A stretch of 64,000 nucleotides of DNA from assembly GCA_021234155.1 (NCBI GenBank), contig JAJEKV010000020.1, forward strand, positions 7,734,563-7,798,562. The letters are read 5' to 3'. The notes below the pieces were generated by a model. It worked only from the letters and a program-made list of their open reading frames with translations, made no database searches and was not told the DNA's origin. The DNA comes from Isoetes taiwanensis. Lineage: Eukaryota > Streptophyta > Lycopodiopsida > Isoetales > Isoetaceae. Below, one piece after another: positions 47,072 through 56,715 of this stretch (positions are counted from its first letter, which is position 1; each line of letters opens with the position of its first letter). Both the position numbers and the translations under genes were made by a program.

Positions 47072-47643
47072 TGTTGAATCTGTGCCTCTGATGCAGGACT
47101 ATTCATGCATATCGTCGGACCGAGGTCAAGCTCAAAGATCCTCGATCAACCACGGGTCGGACATCCAAGCTTCTGAGAAGACTAAAGAGCCACTTGATCA
47201 AAGCCTTTGGCTCTGTCAAGAGGCGCCGCATAAGTGACAAGTGACGGCCACCACCTTGCGCCCGTCGGATTCTAGGTGATTCTAGGAGGAGGCCGCCAAC
47301 ATTCCGCAAATCAGGCCTCCTTCGAGTCGGCACCGAGAGATCGGTCGAGTGTCTATATTGGGCCCAAGGCCATTGTACTATATATATGAGTAGAGTTAGC
47401 TCATAAGTTTTTAGATGAGTTTTGAGTCTTGTCTCCCTTTCGGTTTTCTCTCTAAGAGAGCTCATGTATTTTCATCATTGATATCAAGGAAGCTTATCAT
47501 CTTTCTTCCATTTGTTCTTTTCTCTTCTTTTTCTTCTCTTTCAGCAAATCCCGCGTGACATAGTCCCCCGGACTCTCCTGTTAGATCCACGGGTCCTCAC
47601 AGAGGGCTGTCTTCCAGGAGTTCCCGAACCCAGACCCCAAACA
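47072..47643 (+). repeat. 3' LTR, 572 bp
   Basis: Partner of 36595-37177. The U3 part is the more diverged; the 3' two thirds align closely. Confidence 0.88.
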
Positions 47644-47867
47644 TGAACATATGTGTCTTTATATTCTTGGAAGACATTTTTTTGTGATGTCTGTCAAATG
47701 ATACATGTTGCTGGTAGGCAACTTTTCACATGTTTCTCTAAAATATTTCTCCATCCGTGAGACAACAGCTAGGGCGTGCATTGTTACAACTCTTCTTGGA
47801 CCACAGTGATCATCAACTGCTGCATTTTTATTCAGTCTTTTATGTATTCGAGACATTCTAGTGGACC

Positions 47868-48495
47868 CTAAACGGTGGATAACCATGAAGCATTTCTGGC
47901 AAACTTGTTCACGGTTAATGTAGTGCACGTCTGCCGGCAGTTGAACACTCGAGCAGACTGAAAATACTCTAGATTTTGATGATCTGTATAGACTGTGGCG
48001 TTATAAGGAGATCCCTCTAGGAAGTGTCTCCACTCCTTGAAAGAATCTACTAACTCCTTGTCATAAATGGGATAGTTGATTTCAGCAGCCTGAAACTTTC
48101 GTGAGTGATAGGCGATTGGATGCAATTCATGGTCATCCCCCTCCTGTGACAGGATCCTACCAAGAGCAAAATCAGACGCATCTGCTTTGACGACATATGG
48201 GCGCAAAGGATCTGCATGAGCAAGAACTGACGCCGTGGTAAAAGCATGCTTTAGAGTAACGAAGGCAGATTCCGCTTCCACACTCCATTCAAATGCACGT
48301 CCTTAACCGTGAGACGTGTCAAAGGAAGGGACATCTCCAAATAATCCCGAATGAAACGCCGATAGAAATTGGCAAACCCAAAAAATCATTGAACATCTCG
48401 AATGGATGAAGGTGTTTGCCCCTCCAAAACAGTGCTAACCTTTTCGGGATCTATAGAGACTCCATGTGGGGTGATATGATAGCCTATGAACTCCA
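47868..48495 (-). pseudogene. RT C-terminus and RNase H of the minus-strand gypsy fragment
   Basis: After the duplication breakpoint the frame resumes with FIGYHITPHGVSIDPEKVST, a thumb/connection segment with stops, and then the 48281-47868 frame. This has [20 protein letters not shown], the RNase H start VVKADASDFALGRILSQEG, and a YHSRKFQAAEINYPIYDKEL segment ending in YTDHQNLEYF. One or more stops lie between 48290 and 48400. The catalytic RT core upstream is missing, replaced by the duplicated segment. Confidence 0.82.
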
Positions 48496-49526
48496 GACAT
48501 CATCGAGAATATGGTAAGAATATGGGGCATGAACTGGAGCAGAGGTAAGAGTTGAATCAGAACATGGAGCAGAAACAGGAACAACAAGGATGGAATCAGG
48601 GGCCCACGATACTGCACGAATCGAAGTCGATGTTGGTGTAAAGACCTGAACTGCAGATGAACTGGAACTAGAGCTAGAACCAGCAAATCAAAATGATCTA
48701 GTACGCCAATCAATCTATGGGTTATTTAGCTCGAGCCAGGGCAGACCCAAGATTATTGATGCATGTGGGCTAGCGATGAGATTGAAGGAAATACTACAAG
48801 AAACTCCCTCGAACAAAACCTAAAGAGGCGCAGTACATTCTGTGACTGCACCCGTGGAGATCTCCCGTCCATCAATCACTTTCACAAAACCGGGTTGCTC
48901 AACCTTGCTTCTAGGGATGGCGTACTTACTGGCAAACACACTATCTATAAAGCAAGCATTTGCACCACAGTTGTGCCAATGTTTCCAATATTCCAACCTC
49001 TGATTTCAATGATATAGAGATGAAGAATGCTTTGCTGACCTTATCCGATGGAATAAACATGTCAAGATGTGTGGAAGGAGTCTAGGAAAAGGCGGCCAGC
49101 CCACGAGAGACTCCTACTACTTGGACCGGCCCCTGAAGTTTTCCGACTGATTTGAGTGCTTCACAGGGCATCCACGAGCAATATGTCCAGTTCCTCTACA
49201 GTAGAGGCAAAGATTAGCCTCTCTCCAACGCTGCTTCTCGGTGGCAGATAAAGGTCCTTGAATTGCCCGATCAATCTGCATAGCTCAGGTCCGGACCTGC
49301 TAGATTCTATAGATGAGACCAAGGAAGGCATAGCTATAGGCGTTTGTGTGATTGGAAAGACCTGACTACGTCTCTCTTGCCTACATTCGAAGAACCGATT
49401 ATCACATCGAACTACAAATCTGATGGCTTCTTCCAAAGTCTGAGGGTCCTCCATAGACAACAGCATATCTTTGACATCCTCACGCAACCGCCTTTGAAAA
49501 CAATCTCGAAGTGCAACATCATCCCA
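48496..49526 (-). repeat. 1.03-kb duplicated gag-protease segment inserted in RT (copy of 50312-51342)
   Basis: Matches 50312-51342 at a constant offset of 1816 bases with a few percent differences. It begins at 'gacatcatcgag' and ends at 'catcatcccag'. It contains the gag end ([17 protein letters not shown]), the CCHC knuckle [14 protein letters not shown] and the protease region. It joins in frame to RT at '[20 protein letters not shown]', making a chimeric open frame (49688-49161). Confidence 0.9.
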
Positions 49527-50054
49527 GACATTGGTAAGTCCAAATCGGATAACTATGTACTCAAAATGGCCATACCGAGTACGAAAAGTTGTTTTCCATT
49601 CATCACCCTCCCCGATCCGGATAAGATTATAGGCACCCCGAAGATCAATCTTCGTAAAATAATGTGCACCTTGGAGTTGCTCCAACAACTATGGGATCAG
49701 AGGAAGCGGATACCGATTCGGCACTGTGATTTTATTGAGACCACGATAATCAACGACCAGACGCAGCGAATCATCCTTCTTTTTGACGATGAAGATAGGT
49801 GCTCCAGCAGGGGACTGAGAATGTCGAATGAAACTAGTGGCTAGATTCTCTTCAATATAATCCCGCAAAATCTTCAACTCAGTAGGAGATAGACCATATA
49901 TCGGACCATATGGCGGCATTGTCCCGGGCTGCAAATCAAGAGGACAATCATATGGAAGATGCTCTGAGAACTTGTTGGCCTTGGCTTTGTCAAAAACATC
50001 AGAGAAGTCGCCATATTTATCTAGGAGCATTGGAGCAGACTTCACTGGTGCCAA
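49527..50054 (-). pseudogene. RT N-terminal half of the minus-strand gypsy fragment
   Basis: The 50054-49689 frame has [20 protein letters not shown], the typical pre-RT region, then [20 protein letters not shown] and [19 protein letters not shown], fingers motifs of gypsy RT. It continues after a stop with [20 protein letters not shown] and a [14 protein letters not shown] segment. It stops being RT at FGLTN, just before the palm motif that carries YxDD, which is therefore absent. Confidence 0.85.
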
Positions 50055-50112
50055 GCTAGCCGAGGGGTGGATTTGGATTGCAAATACTAAACTTGGATCT
50101 TACTTTCCAGAT

Positions 50113-50440
50113 TTAACGAACTCGCGAAGAGAAATCTTCGAGATACAAAACTGAGGGTGTGAAGAAGCCTCTACAGAAGCAGGAGCAGGAACGGGAATAG
50201 GAGTAGGAGCAACTAGAACAGGAACTGGAGCAGGACTGGAGCAGGAGCAAAAGCAGGAACTGGAACAGGAGCAAGAGCAGGAGCAAGAGCAGAAACTGGA
50301 GCTGGAGTTGGGACATCATCGAGAATATGGTAAGAATCTGGGGCATGAACTGGAGCAGAGGCAAGAGTTGAATCAGAACATGGAGCAGAAACAGGAACAA
50401 CAAGGATGGAATCAGGGGCCCACGATACTGCACGAATCAA
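50113..50440 (-). other. Pro/Ala-repeat spacer between protease and RT
   Basis: Degenerate 6-12-base repeats (GCAGGAGCA-like on the plus strand) would encode Pro-Val-Pro-Ala-type tandem residues (APALAPVPVPAFAPAPV) on the minus strand. The right part (50312 onward) is included in the duplicated block. Confidence 0.6.
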
Positions 50441-50984
50441 AGTCGATGTTGGTGTAAAGACCTGAACTGCAGATGAACTGGAACTAGAGCTAGAACCAGC
50501 AAATCAAAATGATCTAGTACGCCAATCAATCTGTGGGTTATGTAGCTCGAGCCAGGGCAGACCCAAGATTATTGATGCATGTGGGCTAGCGATGAGATTG
50601 AAGGAAATACTACAAGAAACTCCCTCAAACAAAACCTAAAGAGGCGCAGTACATTCTGTGACTGCACCCGTGGAGATCTCTCGTCCATCAATCACGTTCA
50701 CAAAACCGGGTTGCTCAACCTTACTTCTAGGGATGGCGTACTCACTGGCAAACGCACTATCTATAAAGCAAGCATTTGCACCACAGTTGCACCAATGTTT
50801 CCAATCTTCCAACCTCTGATTTCAATGATATAGAGATGAAGAATGCTTTGCTGACCTTATCCGATGGAATAAACATGTCAAGATGTGTGGAAGGAGTCCG
50901 GGAAAAGGCGCCCAGCCGACGAGAGACTCCTACTACTCGGACCGACCCCTGAAGTTTTTCGACTGATTTGGGTGCTTCACAGGG
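50441..50984 (-). pseudogene. Aspartic protease region of the minus-strand gypsy fragment
   Basis: In the frame following the zinc knuckle, remnants include FIDSAFASEYAIPRSKVEQP, a VIDGREISTGAVTECTAPL segment and ASIILGLPWLELHNPQIDW, the usual order of the gypsy protease around its second motif (LGLPWL). The canonical D-S/T-G is not clearly preserved. Frame changes are present. Confidence 0.65.
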
Positions 50985-51841
50985 CATCCACGAGCAATAT
51001 GTCCAGTTCCTCTACAGTAGAGGCAAAGATTAGCCTCTCTCCAACGCTGCTTCTCGGTGGCAGATAAAGGTCCTCGAATTGCCCGATCAATCTGCATAGC
51101 TCAGGTCTGGACCTGCTAGATTCTACAGATGAGACCAAGGAAGGCATAGCTACAGGCGCTTGTGTGATTGGGAAGACCTGACTACGTCTCTCTTGCCTAC
51201 ATTCGAAGAGCCGATTATCACATCGAACTGCAAATCTGATGGCTTCTTTCAAAGTCTGAGGATCCTTCCATAGAAAACAGCATATCTTTGACATCCTCAC
51301 GCAACCGCCTTTGAAAACAATCTCAAAGTGCAACATCATCCCAGGCAGTATCCACCGTAATTTGACGAAATTCTGCTGCATATACTGAAGTTGGGCGAGA
51401 GCCTTGCTTGAGATTACAAAGTTTTGTGACTGCTGTGCGCTGACGATCGATGTCTCCAAAGTATGCCTTGAGCTCTACAGTGAAAGAAACAAAATCTTGC
51501 AACTCTGGGGCTCCTTTCTCTAACAAAGGAGCAAACTAACTTAGAGCTGGCCCTGTGAGGAGAGAACCAATCAGCCCAACTTGTTCCTGGGCCGGGGGAT
51601 ATCTTTGAGGGTGGAGCTGGATCACAAGCCTGATCTGATTCAAAAAACCATGGAGTTTGGACCGAGTGCCATCAAACTTCTCTGGCAGGCTGATCTTAGG
51701 CTCTGATAGCCTCAATCCAGAGCTAGAAGTATATTCATGTGAAGCAACATGTTCCTTAAGCTCTTTATTGTCCAACTGCAACTGCTGGCATGCTTGAACA
51801 AGCTGCTGGACCTGCTGTAATAAAGTCGAAACCTCCTCCAT
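50985..51841 (-). pseudogene. gag of the minus-strand gypsy fragment
   Basis: ATG at 51841 opens MEEVSTLLQQVQQLVQACQQ, a coiled coil. SLPEKFDGTRSKLHGFLNQI, a HPQRYPPAQEQVGLIGSLLT segment, then in the 51526 frame FVSFTVELKAYFGDIDRQRT and SVYAAEFRQITVDTAWDD follow: the retrotransposon capsid fold order. It ends with the CCHC knuckle [14 protein letters not shown] (about 51029-50988). Stops at about 51537 and 51323 break it. It packages element RNA when intact. Confidence 0.85.
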
Positions 51842-52223
51842 AGATATAAAATCACCAAATACGAGCAAAAAAATGCTTAGGATCAGAGCAGGCAAGAACC
51901 GGTAAGAGATTCCGGTTCAAACTTTCATGAACCTATGCGAAAACAAGGAAAATACGTGGAAAATATGCAAGAAATACGGGAGGAATATGCCAAAATCAGT
52001 AAAGAATCTGGTATATGAACAAGAATCAAGAGTACAATGGCTCGAAGGCAAGCAGGAACACAAGACAGATGCCTAGAAGGCTCAAGACTAGCATTGAACT
52101 GGAATGGTTCGACAAGAAGGACGTGCCTCCTTATATATCTAGGCCAACGATCAAGATCACGCCACATGGATGAGATCTCGCCAAGTGTCGCGCATGCATT
52201 TAGGTTCTAAAATGTTTTAGAAC
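51842..52223 (-). other. Leader/partial LTR of the minus-strand gypsy fragment
   Basis: Minus-strand TATATAAGG at 52131-52140 lies about 290 bases upstream of the gag ATG, as in an LTR promoter. The sequence is interrupted at 52223/52224 by the start of the chromovirus LTR, so the rest of this LTR, if present, lies beyond the window. Confidence 0.45.
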
Positions 52224-53730
52224 TGTGACGTCCCCTACTCGTATACGATGCCCGCACCATATACAAACAGGAGTTCATCCCCCGCACCAGCTCCACACTG
52301 ATACAGGGCCCTCCACGTATCACTGTGATCATCTAGAATCCACAGTGGGAAGAGTGAAGGGGTCATTTACCCCGTCTTCCTCAGGGTCTACCTAGCTGCG
52401 GAAGCGTAAACATACATGTCAGTAACATAACATCATATATCCACCTCGAAGGGTGGTCCATCACATCTGCATAGACAAAGATCAGCACAATACATAGGGG
52501 AAATCCTACCCAAGGCTCAGACTCAAAGGGATGACTGACGGCTTGGGTCTCCGTGAGTTCATTGCGCATGCATAATTCATGGCAATGGATTTGGCGGGCA
52601 TAAGAACATGGCTTAGGGTTGTCCACACCATCCGCCCCCTCCGTGCACACTTTGCGAGTAGGTTGATAAGTGTTGGGACGATCAGAGTTCGCCGGGTGCA
52701 TAGCCAAAGGGGCTATTCCGGGTTACATCTCCCGGTCCCGATGGGGCAGGTAGGGATCGCTCCCTCCGAGATCTACATGCTGACCCAAAGGTGACTAGAG
52801 GGCCCCGCCCTTATTCGACTTAACCTTTGGAAGGTGAACTCCACCCCGGAGGTGTCGAGCCCATGCCTTACCCACACTTTCGGTGGCAAGCCATTAGACC
52901 TAGTCACTCACGATCCCAGGTGAGGGCCTTACACACCGGAGGGATCGGTCCAAGGGTCTAAACACTAACCTCATTCTAAGCCAGTCTGGCCCCTTCACCC
53001 ACAACCAGGTGGGGTTCTTGTACACAGGCCGAAATCTAGTAATGCACTAAGAGGGACTAACTAGGAGCATCATCTACTAAGCTTTAAGTCTCTACCCCCC
53101 TTCCCAATACAATGAGTTCACAGAATCCATCCGTTCATCATATCAACCTAATAAGTAATAAAGAACTAATCTATCTCATAGAGTTAGGTTCTTTAGTTAA
53201 GTCAATCTCGGGATCTACTTGGATGCTAGGGGTGATCTAATAGGCTAAACCTACTGATTCGAAGGCTGGAGTAAGGTTTATGCTATTTGATCGACCAAAT
53301 ACCTGATCCCTGGTTCGCTCCTCTTGATCCGAAGGCGTCCATGTCCCTGTTCTGCTTTGGGATGCGGTCGGAGGAATGATCTGACTAGCTGGGGCGCACA
53401 GGCAGATCGTGGGAGTTGGAATTGACTCTCTAGCGAATCGAGGCTCGAGGCGGAAGGTCCGTGGGGCTAAAAGGGGACTGTTAGGGTTTAATGCCTTATG
53501 TAGGCTATCAGTTAGGTTTAGGGTTGTCCATGACCCTTGGTCTACCTTTAATGGGTTAAAGGTCTAAAGGTGCGCGCATTGCCAAGTGTGCGCACCATTG
53601 CAAGTTGCCCCCTAGGGCGTCCCCCTCGGTATGCGCCGGCGCATATGTCGACCGGGCGGCGCGATAATGCGGACGGGCGCTTGAGACGGTATAACGTCTT
53701 GAGACCGTGATATCGTGATCGAACGTCACA
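52224..53730 (-). repeat. 3' LTR of the chromovirus, 1507 bp
   Basis: Begins TGTGACGTCC on the plus strand and ends ACGTCACA at 53730. Its first ~277 bases match 63739-64000: identical over about 180 bases from 'ccctccacgtatcactgtg' on, with a short cluster of differences before that. Plus-strand frames inside are not genes. Confidence 0.85.
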
Positions 53731-53742
53731 TCTCCCCACCTT
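53731..53742 (-). other. Polypurine tract AAGGTGGGGAGA
   Basis: Minus-strand purine run directly before the TGTGACGT LTR start. Confidence 0.75.
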
Positions 53743-54555
53743 AAATTGATGTCGTCCGCAAAGATCATGTTCTCCCCCACCTTGGGATCTTCTTAACCTG
53801 CAATCAACCTCATGCATACGATATACCTATTATTACATTTATACACTTAATAGAATTACCTTAAGGTAATATTTACAGGACATTATTGCACTATTATTCA
53901 ATCAAATGCTTAATTATTCACATGTCCTTACAACGATTACTCATAATTTATTATATATACTATTATTCTTCGAGGTACTCTTTATTCCTTGCAACACTTT
54001 TAGACAAAATTGTGTTGCAAGTCTTCGTAGTCCGACCTCCTAGCCCTCCGGAGCGCTCTATTGGCCTGCAGGTCACACTACGTTAGTACCATATTTAATT
54101 ATTTATAAAGTTTTGGTTATATGGTGACCACCCCACCTATCTACATGGATGCGTGGCTAATCTCCCGGCGTAGGAAGAGGGTGATTCTTCCATTATGGCC
54201 GTGGAGACAGCGTCTATATGCCTATATGCCACTCCTGCCTACACCTTTAGTTGCCCAGCGTGGAGGATAGGTCCTTCCCGTATATGGGGCGTGAAGGCCA
54301 GATTCCTCCTATCAAAACATATATGGGGCTAGAGGTGCTTTTCCTATCAATGCATTCCTTAATGACCTCCTTTCTCTCGAGGTCGTCTATTTCCGTGGGA
54401 CAGAGATAGACTTTCCAAGCGGCACCGCGGTCATGCCTACATTGACATTACACCACGTCCTAGAGATTACCGTAGTAATCTCATCATCGGTTACAACGCA
54501 TGCAACCCTTACCTCATAGGTTGCATGCGTAGATTATACCTAACTAGGCAGTTTG
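53743..54555 (-). other. 3' untranslated region of the chromovirus
   Basis: About 0.8 kb between the end of the chromodomain frame and the PPT, with no supported gene. Confidence 0.5.
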
Positions 54556-55860
54556 TTAATCTACACAAATCGACATGCCCGGCCGATTTCTTGAGGAGAT
54601 GTTTTTTTTTGCCGTCCCATTGCTCCATAAACCGTGGGTCTTGTTTTCCATATCTCTTTTAAGTACCCATGTTGCGTCTTCCACCGGCAAGTGCTTCCAC
54701 TTGACCAAGTATTGGAGGAACTCCGATCTCCTTGTTTTCTTGAATGCTTTATCAAGAATTAGCTCTGGAACTATCTCCAATTGCTCCTCTGTCATTTCCA
54801 ACATCGTTGGGGTTTCCAGTATTTCATCTGGGTTGGGAGTGTGCTTCTTCAGCAAACTCACGTGGAAGACTTTGTGGATCTTTAAGTGTGCTGGCAAGTC
54901 TAACCTGTAGGATTGGTTACCCACTCTCTTGACTATTTTGAATGGTCCAGCCCACCTTGGAGCAAGTTTCTTGCAATTCCCGATGCGGAGCTTTGCCTGC
55001 TTCACCTTGATCTTGAGCCACACATTGTCGCCAACTTCAAACTGCCTGACTGTTCGATGCTTGTCGGCGATGCTCTTTTGACGACTCCTTGCTGCTAGGA
55101 GATATCCCCGTACTTCTTCTACGAGCTGCTGCATGTCGCTTAGCATTTGTTGGGAGACTTCCACTTTTGACACGGGATTGTGCCAAGTGTCTGGAGTTAG
55201 GCATTGGTAGCCGTAGTTGATCATGAATGGCGACATTTGGGATGATTCTTGCTTGGTGCTATTTATGCATAAACTCCACCAAGTGAATAAATTCCTCCCA
55301 CATACCTTGCTTGTTCGGACATAGTTTGAGCATGTCTTCCAAAATCCTATTGACACGCTCTGTTTGCCCATCCGTCGTGGATGGTAGGCGTGCTCATGGA
55401 TAGCTTCGTTCCAATCGTTGTGAAGAGATCCCGCCGTATGCCGATGAACCGGATCTCGGTCGGAGATAATTTCTCTTGGCATGCCATGAAGTCCGAAAAT
55501 CTCTTTGGTGAAGAGTTTTGCCGTGTCCATAGTTGTGTCCGTGGTCGCAAGGCACAAAATGGGCCATCTTCGACAACTTGTCGACCACAACCATCAAGGC
55601 ATCCTTACCTCTTACTGTTCTTGGCAATCCTGTTATAAAATCCATGCTGACGACCTCCCACTTAGCGTTTGGTACAGCTAATGGTTCCAAAGCACCCGGG
55701 ATTGAAGTTGTTCGCGCCGTTTGCTTTGGCATAGCTGACACTCCTTGATGTGGCGAGCTATGCGTTTCTTCATTCGGCCAATAGTAGCTGCTACGCACTT
55801 TGAAGTATGTCTTCATGAAACTGCGTGGCCAGCTATTGGCTGTTGTGGGTGTCGTGGAGG
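54556..55860 (-). pseudogene. Integrase with C-terminal chromodomain (chromovirus), frame-broken
   Basis: The 55816 frame starts MKTYFKVRSSYYWPNEETHS (end of the HHCC region), then WEVVSMDFITGLPRTVRGKD with the first catalytic Asp and LMVVVDKLSKMAHFVP. The 55590-54556 frame holds IFGLHGMPREIISDRDP with the second Asp. The catalytic Glu lies in TDGQTERVNRILEDMLKLC but in a third frame at about 55365. The C-terminal region then has RWAGPFKIVKRVGNQSYRLD and a HKVFHVSLLKKH linker, and ends in a chromodomain: VPELILDKAFKKTRRSEFLQ, then YLVKWKHLPVEDATWV (about 54783-54661). Chromodomains read methylated H3 and guide integration. At least two frame changes are present. Confidence 0.87.
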
Positions 55861-56715
55861 ATCAACTTTCTTACTCCGGATGATTCCCAAGACGCACAAC
55901 TTGTTCTTATGGTATAGGAGGTTACCTTCCTTTTTAAAGTTTTTGAAGGTTTCCCTCTCCTTGTCCGTTCTTGCTTCCTTGGACAAGCTTGCCCATACTT
56001 CTTTGAAGTCCTCATCCGTTGGCAAGGTTTCTTCTATCTTTTTCCCGAAATCATTTGAAGAGCGTCGAGATTGCATTGCGGTGCACTCACGGTTGTCGGT
56101 GGATGCCTTGAAAGCATCTGCTTTACGACATTAAGCTTCGGGGTTTGTAGACTATCTCAAAGTCGTACTCTTCAAGAAATTCCATCCACCTTCTGCGCCG
56201 CCAGTTGAGATGTGGTTGCGTGAATCGTATTGGAGCTCTCGGTGATCGGTGTCCAACTGGAATTTCCTCCCTAAGAGGTAATGCCTCAGATTCTCAATGC
56301 CCCGACAAGCGCTAGCGGTTCTTGATCATCGCGTCGGTAACGCATTTTGGCGTCGTTCATTTTCCTTGAGTAAATGCGCTATTACCAGCTCTTCTTGCAT
56401 CGACCGCACTGTGGCTATCTTGCTTGCATCCGTTGCCACTAACTTATCCTTCTCTCGGGTGCGGCGGGGTTAAGGCGAGGCGGTTGTCAAGGCTTCCTTC
56501 AACAACTCAAATCTGCTTGGGCCTTCTTGAGCCAATGGTGCGCCAATTTTTTACTTTCTCGCCTTTGTTAAGTCGATTGGGGCTGCTATCTTTTGCGAAG
56601 TTCTTCGAACTTCCTGTAATACCCTGCTAGGCCAAGGAAACTTCGACCTCATGGGCGTTCTTTGGTGCGGCCATTGGATTCTTTGCCCGATCTTGGCGGG
56701 TGCAGCCGAGATTCC
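55861..56715 (-). pseudogene. RNase H and linker region of the chromovirus (badly decayed)
   Basis: Past the TAA at 56716 the frame continues GISAAPAKI and then falls into shifted pieces of the RT thumb/RNase H. The linker before integrase is clearer: FGKKIEETLPTDEDFKEVWA with KNFKKEGNLLYHKNKLCVLG. Several frame changes mean no RNase H activity from this copy. Confidence 0.65.

Larger units (their letters stand above)
36595..47643 (+). mobile_element. Ty3/gypsy LTR retrotransposon, ~11 kb, old, Tat/Athila-like
   Basis: LTRs at 36595-37177 and 47072-47643 begin TGTTGA and end CCAAACA, with clear but substantial divergence, so the insertion is old. The interior holds, in plus orientation, degenerate gag with two CCHC knuckles, an aspartic protease, RT, RNase H and integrase, then about 3.9 kb of extra sequence before a GGTGGGGGAG polypurine tract. 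The long 3' region and the DGGSAVNLI protease motif suggest a non-chromoviral Tat/Athila-type lineage. No chromodomain was seen. No TSD or clear PBS was found; the edges may have been altered. Confidence 0.85.
47644..52223 (-). mobile_element. Ty3/gypsy fragment (minus strand), rearranged and truncated
   Basis: Reading the minus strand from the right: a possible LTR/leader with a TATA box (TATATAAGG at about 52131), gag from 51841, zinc knuckle, protease, a Pro/Ala-repeat spacer, RT up to FGLTN, a second copy of the gag-protease segment, then the end of RT and RNase H to 47868. It is cut on the left by the neighbouring LTR element and on the right by the chromovirus LTR at 52224. The order and an internal duplication show it is dead. 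Confidence 0.8.

Noticed and set aside
36590-47648. Target-site duplication for the 11-kb element
   Set aside because: AGATG on the left and TGAAC on the right do not match; no convincing TSD was found.
48763-50833. Two similar plus-strand frames (48763-49017 and 50579-50833)
   Set aside because: They are antisense shadows of the duplicated gag-protease block.
52579-52794. Short frames within the chromovirus LTR
   Set aside because: LTR sequence repeated at the right edge; no coding signal.
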